DNA of 64,000 nucleotides from SFHK01 sp964554795 (GTDB taxonomy: Bacteria > Bacillota > Clostridia > Christensenellales > Aristaeellaceae), in assembly GCA_964554795.1 (NCBI GenBank), contig CAZKQB010000010.1, forward strand, positions 10,453 to 74,452, given 5' to 3'. Made by a program: the position numbers and the translations under genes. The notes beneath the pieces are model-generated. The model saw nothing but the letters and a program-made list of their open reading frames with translations, searched no databases and was not told where the DNA came from. This document shows, piece after piece, positions 40,214 through 47,455 of this stretch (its first letter is position 1; every line of letters begins with the position of its first letter).

Positions 40214-41701
40214 ATGTATCAGGTGTATTGCGATTCGTATCTGATCTATGATACGCGCGTCGAGAGTCTGAAGCTTGTAAATCCAAAGCTTGACCTCGAG
40301 CTGAACAAGACGGGCTCCTTCACGTTCACGATCTATCCGTCGCATCCGCATTATGCTCGCATGCGAAAGCTGAAATCCATCATTCGAGTGTACAGCAACG
40401 ATTCCCTGATTTTTCGCGGCCGAATCCTGAATGACGATCAGGGCTTTCACAACGAGAAGACGGTAACCTGCGAGGGCGAGCTGGCCTTCCTGCTGGATAC
40501 GATCCAACGCCCCTACGACTTCCAGGGCAGCCCGAAGGAGCTCTTCACGCAGCTTATCCAAGCGCACAACGATCAGGTTGAGGAAGCCAAGCGATTTGTC
40601 GTCGGGGACGTGACGGTGACCGACCCGAACGACTACATCCACCGTTCGGATTCGCTCTATGGCACCACGTGGAGCAACCTGAACGGCAAGCTCATTGACA
40701 CGCTTGGCGGCTACCTCTGGGTGCGCCACGAAGCGGACGGCAGGTACATCGACTATCTGGCGGATTTTGACGAGCTGAGCGCGCAGGAAATCACCTTCGG
40801 AAAAAACCTGCTTGACCTGAGCAACATCACCAAGGGCGAGGGCATCGCGACGGCCATCATCCCGCTGGGCGCCAAGGAGGAGGAGGGCGAGGCGCGCGTA
40901 ACGATTGCCTCCGTAAATGACGGATTGGACTATGTGTACGACGCGGAGGCCGTGGAGCGATATGGCTGGATTTTTAAGGTGGTCGAGTGGGCCGACGTGA
41001 CACTGCCGGAAAATCTGCTGACAAAGGCAAAGGCGTATCTCGCGGAGTCGGTCAATCTTTCTGTGTCGATCGAGCTTGACGCCATCGACCTATCCGCGGC
41101 CAACGCCGACATAAGCACGTTCCGGTTGGGCACGTATATTAAGGTTGCCACCGCGCCGCATGCGCTGGATGCACTGCTGCTGGTGCGGAAGCTATCCATT
41201 AATCTGGACTCGCCGTCAAAAAACAAGCTGACGCTGGGAACAAGCTTCTCCACGTTGTCCGAGCAGGTGAGCGGCGTCGAGAAAACGCAAACGGAGGTTG
41301 CGACGCAAGTCAATGCGATCACGGGCTTCGCCAGGCTGATCGACGTTCGCGGCACCGGCAAGGGGATTGAATTCGGAGGCATCTCGACGGAGGATTGCTT
41401 CGGCGTGTCGATGGATGCAAAATTCCGCAGGGACGTATCCGTTTCGGGCACCCTCCGCGCATCCAATATTAAGCACGGCACCGGAGTCATCACGCCGTCG
41501 GCGGCCAACACGGCAACAAGCAAGGTCATCACGTTTGACACGCCGTTTGCGGCGGTGCCAAACGTTTTTGTCACGCCCCAAACTGCAAGTCCAGCCGCCG
41601 CGCGGCTCTCGGTCGACAGCGTGACGGTGGCTGGCTTCGCTGTATGGCTTAGCCGCACAGACGCATTAGAGACGAGCTTTGACTGGCTCGCCATTGGATA
41701 A
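40214..41701 (+). CDS. Tail-associated protein (Tal/gp27-like) with C-terminal lectin-like domain
   Basis: The 495-residue protein has the phage minor structural N-terminus (DLELNKTGSFTFTIYPSHP, YSNDSLIFRGRILNDDQGFH, GELAFLLDTIQRPYDFQG) of gp27/Tal hubs up to about residue 370. The C-terminal 75 residues (GTGVITPSAANTATSKVITF, VPNVFVTPQTASPAAARLS, VWLSRTDALETSFDWLAIG) resemble the H-type lectin fold and probably bind glycans. No peptidase domain is seen. Confidence 0.85.
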   Translation: MYQVYCDSYLIYDTRVESLKLVNPKLDLELNKTGSFTFTIYPSHPHYARMRKLKSIIRVYSNDSLIFRGRILNDDQGFHNEKTVTCEGELAFLLDTIQRPYDFQGSPKELFTQLIQAHNDQVEEAKRFVVGDVTVTDPNDYIHRSDSLYGTTWSNLNGKLIDTLGGYLWVRHEADGRYIDYLADFDELSAQEITFGKNLLDLSNITKGEGIATAIIPLGAKEEEGEARVTIASVNDGLDYVYDAEAVERYGWIFKVVEWADVTLPENLLTKAKAYLAESVNLSVSIELDAIDLSAANADISTFRLGTYIKVATAPHALDALLLVRKLSINLDSPSKNKLTLGTSFSTLSEQVSGVEKTQTEVATQVNAITGFARLIDVRGTGKGIEFGGISTEDCFGVSMDAKFRRDVSVSGTLRASNIKHGTGVITPSAANTATSKVITFDTPFAAVPNVFVTPQTASPAAARLSVDSVTVAGFAVWLSRTDALETSFDWLAIG

Positions 41702-41723
41702 GGACAAGGGCAGGGAGGATGCA

Positions 41724-42638
41724 ATGAGCAATTACGTAGAATCCAAAACGGTAATCAGAGTCGAAGCAGAGGATCAAGTCTTACGGGTGGTCCAAGCGCC
41801 CACAGTCGCGTCCGGCGGCGTCGAGGAGGACGCAGTCGAATTTGAGCTCGGAGATCTATGGACGGGGTTAACACTGTTTGCGGTGTTCTACCGCAGACCA
41901 GAGGAGGTATACCACGTGCCGATTGAATACGGGAGATGCATCGTCCCGCATGAGGTGCTCCGGTCTCCGGGCTGCTTCTACCTGGGTGTAATGGGTGTAA
42001 GGGACGGCGTAACGCGCACGTCAAGCATATTGTCGTACCGCGTGGAGGCCGGCGCCATTACAGAGGGCATTGCGCCACCCACACCTACGCCGTCTATATA
42101 TGAGGAGATGCTTGCATCAATGAAAGCGACCGAGCAGATCGCGCAGAGCGTGCGCGACGACGCGGACGCGGGGGCTTTCGACGGCGAAAAGGGCGACAAG
42201 GGCGATCCCGGCAAAGACGGCACGGACGCAACCGTGACGAAAGACAGCGCTGAATCCGCGCTGGGCTATGCGCCCGTCAAGGATGTGCAGGTTGGCGGCG
42301 CATCTGTGCTGGCAGACGGTGTGGCGAATGTGCCGGTTGCGTCGCCTTTAACCTTGGGCGCGATCAAGCAAGGCAGCGGAATTGCCATAAATACGGATGG
42401 TACCGCTTTCATTCCTGATCTAAATTCAGGCCTTATCAATGATCGCGCTTCAAATAACGCAGTTACTGCGCACAATGTCGACGCCGTCGTAAAAGCTGCC
42501 ATGTGTGACGGTGTTGGCGCGGCGTGGACAAAGGATGAGCAGGCGGCTGGACGTGCTGGAGCCTACGGCAGACGATCTGGTGGAGATTGTCGCGGATCAG
42601 GAATACAGGCTGTGTCTGATGGAGCTGGGGATTACTGA
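41724..42638 (+). CDS. Baseplate upper protein (BppU-like) with collagen-like stalk
   Basis: The ATG at 41724 follows gggagg. An N-terminal beta domain (KTVIRVEAEDQVLRVVQAP, VEFELGDLWTGLTLFAVFY, RCIVPHEVLRSPGCFYLGV) is followed by a helix (YEEMLASMKATEQIAQSV), a collagen-like GEKGDKGDPGKDG and a repeat-containing shaft. The last 40 residues (AGRAGAYGRRSGGDCRG) look out of frame compared with the overlapping ORF at 42535. The tip domain is thus missing, and the fragment at 29482-29928 is of the type expected there. Confidence 0.75.
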   Translation: MSNYVESKTVIRVEAEDQVLRVVQAPTVASGGVEEDAVEFELGDLWTGLTLFAVFYRRPEEVYHVPIEYGRCIVPHEVLRSPGCFYLGVMGVRDGVTRTSSILSYRVEAGAITEGIAPPTPTPSIYEEMLASMKATEQIAQSVRDDADAGAFDGEKGDKGDPGKDGTDATVTKDSAESALGYAPVKDVQVGGASVLADGVANVPVASPLTLGAIKQGSGIAINTDGTAFIPDLNSGLINDRASNNAVTAHNVDAVVKAAMCDGVGAAWTKDEQAAGRAGAYGRRSGGDCRGSGIQAVSDGAGDY

Positions 42639-42657
42639 AGAGGAGGTGAGCGTATGA
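42535..42657 (+). CDS. Small phage protein (40 aa) overlapping the baseplate gene
   Basis: In a shifted frame ATG 42535 gives MSRRLDVLEPTADDLVEIVA and DQEYRLCLMELGITEEEV. Acidic helical products of this size are common between baseplate and XkdX-like genes. Its protein-like sequence contrasts with the low-complexity end of the overlapping 41724 frame, so either it is a separate gene or the baseplate gene is frameshifted here. The stop overlaps the next start. Confidence 0.5.
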   Translation: MSRRLDVLEPTADDLVEIVADQEYRLCLMELGITEEEVSV

Positions 42658-42785
42658 CGTACAAGCTGTGCAAGCTTCTTGCCGCGCGTGGCAAGCTGAC
42701 TGCCGAGATGCTGGACGTGTATCTGGCGGCGGGAAGGATTACCGCCGAACAATATACGGAACTAATTGCCGGGATTGGCGTGTGA
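42654..42785 (+). CDS. XkdX-like small phage protein (43 aa)
   Basis: ATG 42654 overlaps the previous stop (ATGA) and has a gaggagg site. The product MTYKLCKLLAARGKLTAEML, DVYLAAGRITAEQYTELIAG has the two-helix form with the RITxEQYxELI motif of XkdX-type proteins found between tail fibre and lysis genes. Role unknown. Confidence 0.7.
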   Translation: MTYKLCKLLAARGKLTAEMLDVYLAAGRITAEQYTELIAGIGV

Positions 42786-42799
42786 TGGAGGAACGATAA

Positions 42800-43657
42800 A
42801 TGGCAGTAAAAGTAGGCTCGGCGCGGATTGACGAAAACGGCAATGCGCACGGCGGCAAGGCGGGAGACCAGACCGGCAAGGAGGTCAGCACGCAGGCGTG
42901 GTATAAGCACAAAAAGGGCTGGCGCGTGCTGCGGTGCAAGGACGCGGGCAAGGCAGAGGCTATCGCCCGCGCGATGGAGTCGGCCTGCGATAACGCGCGC
43001 ATCGGCTACGACCAGTATCAGCGAGACACGCTGTACAACGCCGCAAAGAGCGTGGATTACGACCCGGGGCGAGTTACAACGGCGTGCGAAACAGACTGCT
43101 CGGCGCTTGTGCGCGTGTGTCTGGCCTATGCGGGCATCGCGGTCGGCAATTTCCGCACGACGAACGAGGCGAAAATCTTGCTCGCATCCGGCGCGTTTGA
43201 CGAACTGAAGGGCGCGCAATACACGGACAAAAGCGACTATCTGCGCCGCGGCGACGTGCTCGTAACCAAAACGCAGGGGCACACGGTCGTCGTGTTATCC
43301 GACGGCGCGAAGGCCGAAGCCGCAACGGATGACACGGCAGCGGAGACGCGCACGCTGAAGCGCGGCATGAAGGGCCCGGACGTGCGAAAGCTGCAAGTGC
43401 GGCTGATGGAGCTGGGGTACAGCCTGCCAAAGTACGGAGCAGACGGCGAATATGGCAAGGAAACCGTTGAGGCCGTCAAGTCGTTTCAGGGCGACCGCAA
43501 TCTTACGGCGGACGGCATCGCCGGAGAAAAGACGCTTGCGGCGCTGTATGCCGGGCAGAATGAAACGTATACGGTGACGCTATACGACGTTCCCGAAGCG
43601 AAAGCGATTGCTTTGATAAGTCTATACAATGGCGAAATCCACGGCGCGCTGGGCTGA
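42800..43657 (+). CDS. Endolysin: NlpC/P60-type hydrolase with peptidoglycan-binding domain
   Basis: The 285-residue protein has an N-terminal cysteine-peptidase-type domain (about 1-165) with ACETDCSALVRVCLAYAGI (likely catalytic Cys in TDCSALVR) and QGHTVVVLSDG (catalytic His). A PG_binding_1 repeat (about 185-250) follows: RGMKGPDVRKLQVRLMELGY, ADGEYGKETVEAVKSFQG, ADGIAGEKTLAAL. It cuts cell-wall peptides at the end of the lytic cycle. Followed by holin-type genes. Confidence 0.88.
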   Translation: MAVKVGSARIDENGNAHGGKAGDQTGKEVSTQAWYKHKKGWRVLRCKDAGKAEAIARAMESACDNARIGYDQYQRDTLYNAAKSVDYDPGRVTTACETDCSALVRVCLAYAGIAVGNFRTTNEAKILLASGAFDELKGAQYTDKSDYLRRGDVLVTKTQGHTVVVLSDGAKAEAATDDTAAETRTLKRGMKGPDVRKLQVRLMELGYSLPKYGADGEYGKETVEAVKSFQGDRNLTADGIAGEKTLAALYAGQNETYTVTLYDVPEAKAIALISLYNGEIHGALG

Positions 43658-43673
43658 AGGGGGGGAATGAAGG

Positions 43674-43937
43674 ATGACAGAAGCGGTGATTGCCGCGCTG
43701 ATTGCGGCGGCGGCCAGCATTGTGAGCAATATCATCTTGAGCCGCAAACAGGCGGCGGAGATGGATCACAAGCTGGAGGTGCGGCAAGCAGTGACGGATA
43801 CCAAAATTGATGAGCTGACGCGCGAGGTGCGGCTGCACAACAATTTTGCCCAACGCGTGCCAGTTATCGAAGAGCAGATCAAGGTTGCCAACCATCGAAT
43901 CGGCGATCTCGAAGGCTATCACAGGCCAAAAGACTAA
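43674..43937 (+). CDS. Membrane-anchored coiled-coil lysis accessory protein (XhlA-like)
   Basis: The 87-residue product has one N-terminal hydrophobic helix (VIAALIAAAASIVSNIIL) and then a coiled coil (HKLEVRQAVTDTKIDELTRE, VPVIEEQIKVANHRIGDLE). Location between endolysin and holin suggests a holin partner or spanin-like accessory. Confidence 0.6.
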   Translation: MTEAVIAALIAAAASIVSNIILSRKQAAEMDHKLEVRQAVTDTKIDELTREVRLHNNFAQRVPVIEEQIKVANHRIGDLEGYHRPKD

Positions 43938-43951
43938 TGGAGGTGTGGATT

Positions 43952-44257
43952 ATGGACGTTACCTTTTTTGACTGGGCGTACCTTGGCACGGTTGCGGGCG
44001 CGGTGTTTGCAGTTGCGCTCTTCACGCAGCTCACGAAACAGCTTCCCGGCGTAAAAAAACTGCCTACGCAGCTTTGGAGCTACGTGCTTGCGGCGTGCGT
44101 ACTCTTGCTTTCGCAGGCGTTCACGGACGGCCTGACGGCGGCGAATGCGATCCTTTGTCTAATCAATGCGGCGCTTGTATCCCTTGCGGCAAACGGCGGC
44201 TATGAAGCCGTGAAGCGGCTACAAACTGGCACGGCAGAAAAACCGCACGAAGAATGA
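43952..44257 (+). CDS. Holin
   Basis: The ATG at 43952 lies eight bases after ggagg. The 101-residue protein has two to three membrane helices (YLGTVAGAVFAVALFTQL, LWSYVLAACVLLLSQAF, AILCLINAALVSLAANGGYE) and a charged tail (RLQTGTAEKPHEE), as in phage holins that open the membrane for the endolysin. Confidence 0.75.
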   Translation: MDVTFFDWAYLGTVAGAVFAVALFTQLTKQLPGVKKLPTQLWSYVLAACVLLLSQAFTDGLTAANAILCLINAALVSLAANGGYEAVKRLQTGTAEKPHEE

Positions 44258-44264
44258 ATGCCGC

Positions 44265-44516
44265 ATGTATAGCGAATATCCACAGTTCGATGGAGTATCA
44301 TCTTCCGAAATGTCGCGCCTCATCCTTGAGGCGCGGCTATCACCCACAGACGTGCAGATTGCCGCCTCGCGCCTCATGTGGGGGATGGACTACGCCGACA
44401 TTGGCGCGGCGGTCGGCATGGACAGAAGCGCCGTCTCCAAGCGCCTGCGTGGGCTGATTGTACCCCGCATCGAGCTGGTGATGGACAGTATCTTGCCGGG
44501 CAGCAAGATTGGATAA
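44265..44516 (+). CDS. Small helix-turn-helix protein (83 aa)
   Basis: The product contains LILEARLSPTDVQIAASRLM and WGMDYADIGAAVGMDRSAVS, KRLRGLIVPRI: a sigma-region-4-like helix-turn-helix (DYADIGAAVGMDRSAVSKRL). It lies after the lysis genes, before a strong terminator. It may be a late regulator or a control factor for the following small-gene cassette. Confidence 0.6.
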   Translation: MYSEYPQFDGVSSSEMSRLILEARLSPTDVQIAASRLMWGMDYADIGAAVGMDRSAVSKRLRGLIVPRIELVMDSILPGSKIG

Positions 44517-44537
44517 AAGGCGAACACAGCCACCTAT

Positions 44538-44571
44538 GCGCAGAGCTTTTTCGGCTCTGCGCTTTTTTGTG
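44538..44571 (+). terminator. Late operon terminator
   Basis: GCGCAGAGC and GCTCTGCGC flank a short TTTTTCG loop and are followed by TTTTTTGTG: a strong rho-independent terminator at the end of the structural/lysis operon. Confidence 0.9.
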
Positions 44572-44592
44572 TACATTTTTTTGCTAAAAGGC

Positions 44593-44621
44593 TTGACAAA
44601 TGCACGCAATGCGTGTATGCT
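44593..44621 (+). promoter_or_regulatory. Promoter with a palindromic operator in the spacer
   Basis: TTGACA (44593-44598) and TATGCT (44616-44621) are 17 bases apart. The spacer holds the perfect palindrome CACGCA-A-TGCGTG (44603-44615), ideally placed for a repressor. It controls the small genes from 44647. Confidence 0.7.
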
Positions 44622-44646
44622 ATTAGACAGAAAGGAGGTGAACGAC

Positions 44647-44766
44647 ATGAGCCGCAAGAACAAAAGAAGGCGCCGCAAAATCGACAGCGAAAAGCTGAAG
44701 ATCGCGGCGCTGGTACTGGCGATTGTTCGCGAGGTCATAGCACTTATCAGGGAGCTGACCAAGTAA
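44647..44766 (+). CDS. Small basic membrane-active-like peptide (39 aa)
   Basis: ATG 44647 follows a perfect aaaggaggtgaacgac. The product has a basic head (MSRKNKRRRRKIDSEKLK) and an amphipathic/hydrophobic tail (IAALVLAIVREVIALIREL). This form resembles small toxins or antiholins but no family is recognised. The controlled promoter, the G/C hairpin just after the gene (44773-44793) and the neighbouring hydrophobic ORF support a regulated peptide module. Confidence 0.55.
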   Translation: MSRKNKRRRRKIDSEKLKIAALVLAIVREVIALIRELTK

Positions 44767-44835
44767 ACGATCGGGGGGAGGGAAACCTCCCCTTCCCGTG
44801 GATATTATACATCAAAATGCGGCTTATGTCAAGGT

Positions 44836-44934
44836 GTGGCAAAGGTATTGGATGCGGCATATGTGACCGTGAGCATCGGCCTGATTGCGGTGCTAACGGC
44901 TCTGCTGGTAAACTACATCCGCAGTAAGAGGTGA
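44836..44934 (+). CDS. Possible 32-residue single-membrane-helix peptide
   Basis: From GTG 44836 the frame reads VAKVLDAAYVTVSIGLIAVL then TALLVNYIRSKR. A single hydrophobic helix with a basic end is the form of type I toxin peptides and small holin regulators. An alternative start is TTG 44848, behind aaagg. Not proven to be translated. Confidence 0.4.
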   Translation: MAKVLDAAYVTVSIGLIAVLTALLVNYIRSKR

Positions 44935-44940
44935 AGCGAA

Positions 44941-45114
44941 ATGACGATTGCAGAAATCTGCAAAAAACATGGATTTGGTCAAACGGAGCTCGCGCGGCGG
45001 TTTAACGTGCCGCTGCGCACAATACAGGACTGGTACGCGGGCAGACGCGTGCCACCTGCGTATGTAGTGACGATGATGGATGAACTGCTTGAGTTGGACA
45101 GGAAAAAGGAATAA
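44941..45114 (+). CDS. Small helix-turn-helix regulator (57 aa)
   Basis: ATG 44941 follows gaggtgaagcga. The product MTIAEICKKHGFGQTELARR, FNVPLRTIQDWYAGRRVPP is a minimal Cro/XRE-like DNA-binding domain (QTELARRFNVPLRTIQDW). It is the natural candidate for binding the palindrome at 44603-44615. A terminator follows. Confidence 0.65.
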   Translation: MTIAEICKKHGFGQTELARRFNVPLRTIQDWYAGRRVPPAYVVTMMDELLELDRKKE

Positions 45115-45129
45115 CGGGGAAAGCCTTCA

Positions 45130-45158
45130 GAGCGCCGGAAACGGTGCTCTTCTTTTTA
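45130..45158 (+). terminator. Terminator
   Basis: GAGCGCCG and CGGTGCTC (one G-T pair) around a GAAA loop, followed by TTCTTTTTAT. It separates the peptide/regulator unit from the next cassette. Confidence 0.75.
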
Positions 45159-45247
45159 TGGCAAAAATTCCCGCGAACGCCGCATGATTTCCCGCGCAGC
45201 AGAAGGAAAAGGCTGATAATGAAATCAGAAAGCGAGGTGCATGCAAA

Positions 45248-45646
45248 ATGAACGTCTATGACTATCCTTGTCCGCAGCCGTCAGTGCCGAATTACTTCAA
45301 CGCGAACTACATGCCGCCGCAGCCACAGATGCAGCCTTTTCAAGCCGCGTCGCAGGAAATGCGGCTGATGCAGGTGCCGGACGAGCTGACGGCGATGAAC
45401 GCGCAGTTTCCAATGGATGGCCGTCCCGCCTACTTTCTCAATGCAAACGGCGCGGAAATCTACTCAAAGCAGCTTTCCATGGTTAATGGCTCCGTAATTT
45501 TCCGGCGCTATCGGCTGGCAGAGGATGAAAAGAAAACAGAACCGGCATATGTAACGCGCGAGGAAATGGATAAAAAGTTTGACGAAATCTATCAGCTCTT
45601 GAATGCGGCGACTACGCCGACGGCAGAGGGAGGGAATGCGAAATGA
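45248..45646 (+). CDS. Pro/Gln/Met-rich prophage cassette protein (132 aa)
   Basis: The ATG follows gaggtgcatgcaa. The N-terminal third is extended and rich in Pro, Gln, Asn and Tyr (YDYPCPQPSVPNYFNANYMP, PQPQMQPFQAASQEM); the middle is beta-like (GRPAYFLNANGAEIYSKQLS, VNGSVIFRRYRL) and the end is a helix (TREEMDKKFDEIYQLL). First gene of a separate cassette next to attR. I do not know a named family. Confidence 0.6.
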   Translation: MNVYDYPCPQPSVPNYFNANYMPPQPQMQPFQAASQEMRLMQVPDELTAMNAQFPMDGRPAYFLNANGAEIYSKQLSMVNGSVIFRRYRLAEDEKKTEPAYVTREEMDKKFDEIYQLLNAATTPTAEGGNAK

Positions 45647-45870
45647 TGAATCTCATGGGGCTAATGCAGATGATGCAGGGCGGCGGGAATCCGATGCAGC
45701 TTGCCAGCATGTTTGCGCAGCAGAATCCACAGGCCGCGCCCGCGATGCAGCTTATACAGGGGAAAAGCCCTCAGCAGTTGCAGGAAACTTTTTACAACCT
45801 TTGTAAATCGAAGGGATTAAATCCGCAGGACATTGCGCGGCAGTGCGGTGTCCGCCTCCCGAATCAATGA
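45643..45870 (+). CDS. Met/Gln-rich small protein (75 aa)
   Basis: Overlaps the previous gene (ATGATG). It starts MMNLMGLMQMMQGGGNPMQL, continues QQNPQAAPAMQLIQGKSPQQ and ends in a compact helical motif (ETFYNLCKSKGLNPQDIARQ, CGVR). The low-complexity Met/Gln start and structured end are unusual. Probably made together with its neighbours; function unknown. Confidence 0.55.
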   Translation: MMNLMGLMQMMQGGGNPMQLASMFAQQNPQAAPAMQLIQGKSPQQLQETFYNLCKSKGLNPQDIARQCGVRLPNQ

Positions 45871-45935
45871 TGGTCGAAGCGCCGAGGTGCACATCGGCGG
45901 TCTGAGATATATTAAAAAAATAAGGTGGTGAAACA

Positions 45936-46643
45936 ATGGACGGCGAAATGACTGCTTTCCTCGCTGGACAGAACTCCGAACGCAACAACGGTTGCTGCAA
46001 CGATGGCATGGGCTGGGGCGGCGGATGGTTTATTTGGATTATCCTCATTCTTGCCATTTTCATGGGCAATGGGTGGGGTAACGGCTGGGGCAACGGCAAT
46101 ACCGGTCTTCAAAGCGCGTTGACGCGCGGCGAAATGGCGGACGGCTTCAATACGGCAGAAATCCTGCGCAATCAGTCCGGCCTCATGCGCGACAACTTCG
46201 GCCTCCAGCGCGACGTACTGGAGAACCGATACGCGAATCAGCTTGGCGTAGCGAACCTCAACAATGCGGTTTTGGAGAACCGTTTTGCGGGACAGCGTAG
46301 CGCATGCGATACGCAGAAGGAAATCCTTGAATCGCGCTTTACTACGCAGCTTGGCTTCCAGCAGGCGCAGGCGCAGAACCAGCAGTGCTGCTGTGACCTC
46401 CAGACGGCGATCCACGCCGAGGGCGAGGCCACACGCGCACTGATCAACGCCAACACCATGCAGGAGCTCCGTGACAACCTACAGGCAGCACAGCTCCAGC
46501 TCGGTACGCTGAGCCAGACCAATACGCTGCTGGCCGCAATCAACAAAACGCCCATGCCTGCGTACATTACGTGCAGCCCATATCAGACGTATAGCACTCC
46601 TGTACCGCGCACGTGCGGCAGCTGCAACGGCTACGCGGCCTAA
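45936..46643 (+). CDS. Membrane protein with Trp/Gly/Asn-rich segment, internal repeats and Cys clusters (235 aa)
   Basis: ATG 45936 follows taaggtggtgaaaca. The N-terminus has NNGCCNDGMGWGGGWFIW and a short membrane helix (IWIILILAIFMG), then NGWGNGWGNGNTG. Next come helical repeats of about 22 residues: VLENRYANQLGVANLNNA, VLENRFAGQRSACDTQKE, ILESRFTTQLGF. A CCC run (NQQCCCDLQTAI), a coiled coil and a Cys-containing end (CSPYQTY, TCGSCNGY) follow. It looks like a membrane-anchored helical stalk. Homologues appear to recur in gut clostridial prophages, but no function is known to me. Confidence 0.6.
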   Translation: MDGEMTAFLAGQNSERNNGCCNDGMGWGGGWFIWIILILAIFMGNGWGNGWGNGNTGLQSALTRGEMADGFNTAEILRNQSGLMRDNFGLQRDVLENRYANQLGVANLNNAVLENRFAGQRSACDTQKEILESRFTTQLGFQQAQAQNQQCCCDLQTAIHAEGEATRALINANTMQELRDNLQAAQLQLGTLSQTNTLLAAINKTPMPAYITCSPYQTYSTPVPRTCGSCNGYAA

Positions 46644-46673
46644 CCAGTTACGATTTACGCTATAACAGCGCAT

Positions 46674-46705
46674 GCGCCCGTCCGTGCCTTGCGCCGGACG
46701 GGCGC
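46674..46705 (+). terminator. Strong hairpin, possible attenuator
   Basis: GCGCCCGTCCG (46674-46684) pairs perfectly with CGGACGGGCGC (46695-46705). It is followed by ACAATAAAGG instead of a T tract, so it may be a partial terminator or mRNA stabiliser between the stalk-like gene and the next one. Confidence 0.5.
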
Positions 46706-46729
46706 GACAATAAAGGGGGTTATAATTAC

Positions 46730-47164
46730 ATGTCTTGCAATTGCAAAAATGAGTACCAAAAGAGCGCACAGACGGCGTACAACAATGCCGAACAGGCATA
46801 CTCGGCAGACGGCACGACCGTTGCGATTCTGGGCAACCTTGCGACGGATACCGGGGTATCAATTGATACCAACACGAGCGGCTTCCAGATTTGCAGCGGC
46901 GGTCTATTCCGCATTAGCTATGATGTAACAAGCACACCATCCGCAGCCGGTGCACAGATACTCCAACTGTATGACGGCACATCTCCGCTGCCGTGTGCGG
47001 TTGCGACGGTATCCGTCGCAACCGATGGAATCCTTACGCAGCACGTGGAGACTACACTGCGGCTTGCGACGTGCTGTGCGATTCGGCCGTCCATTTCCGC
47101 GCGTATCAGTGGCGTGGCCGGGACGATCAACCACGTCTGTGCCAGCGCGGTAAAGCTGGCCTGA
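46730..47164 (+). CDS. C1q/TNF-like jelly-roll protein with Cys-rich start (144 aa)
   Basis: ATG 46730 follows aaagggggttataattac. The product starts MSCNCKNEYQKSAQTAYNNA and then has the alternating strands of a C1q/BclA-like jelly roll: TDTGVSIDTNTSGFQICSGG, LFRISYDVTSTPSAAGAQI, LPCAVATVSVATDG, ISARISGVAGTINHVCAS. Such domains form trimers and bind surfaces. In this cassette it could be the head of a surface structure whose stalk is the 45936 protein. That pairing is an inference. Confidence 0.6.
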   Translation: MSCNCKNEYQKSAQTAYNNAEQAYSADGTTVAILGNLATDTGVSIDTNTSGFQICSGGLFRISYDVTSTPSAAGAQILQLYDGTSPLPCAVATVSVATDGILTQHVETTLRLATCCAIRPSISARISGVAGTINHVCASAVKLA

Positions 47165-47178
47165 AGGGAGGAATCCGA

Positions 47179-47409
47179 TTGAACAATAAACTATTGGATA
47201 GGATCATCGACGAGTTGGGAAGACGCGATCTGTCCGTGATGACACTGGATGAAATCGCGAAGATTGCTCATATATACGGCAACATCTCGGCGCGAATAGA
47301 GGCGTATGGCGGCAATTGCCGCCATACGTGCGAGCGTGGATGCTCAGGCCAACGGCATGCTGGGGGTCGGCTTGCTTCCGTCCATGTTGGAAATCAACGA
47401 GACGCTTGA
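47179..47409 (+). CDS. Small helical prophage protein, possibly frameshifted
   Basis: The TTG start is seven bases after aagggagg. The first 45 residues (NNKLLDRIIDELGRRDLS, VMTLDEIAKIAHIYGNI, SARIEAYGG) look like real protein. The last part (NCRHTCERGCSGQRHAGG) does not, while another frame from 47306 continues sensibly. A frame change at about 47305-47315, mutational or programmed, is likely. Confidence 0.5.
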   Translation: MNNKLLDRIIDELGRRDLSVMTLDEIAKIAHIYGNISARIEAYGGNCRHTCERGCSGQRHAGGRLASVHVGNQRDA

Positions 47410-47455
47410 CAAGGGGGAATATGCGGATGAGGATCATCAAGCAGATAAGCACTGA
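47306..47455 (+). CDS. Continuation frame or separate small protein (49 aa)
   Basis: ATG 47306 opens MAAIAAIRASVDAQANGML, GVGLLPSMLEINETLDKGE to the stop at 47453-47455. It has no ribosome site of its own and begins inside the preceding ORF, right where that ORF loses protein character. Best read as the second half of one protein with 47179. Confidence 0.4.
   Translation: MAAIAAIRASVDAQANGMLGVGLLPSMLEINETLDKGEYADEDHQADKH

Noticed and set aside
43674..44257. Diversity-generating retroelement or reverse transcriptase near the fibre genes
   Set aside because: No reverse transcriptase motif (YxDD) or template/variable repeat pair was found in the tail-to-attR region.
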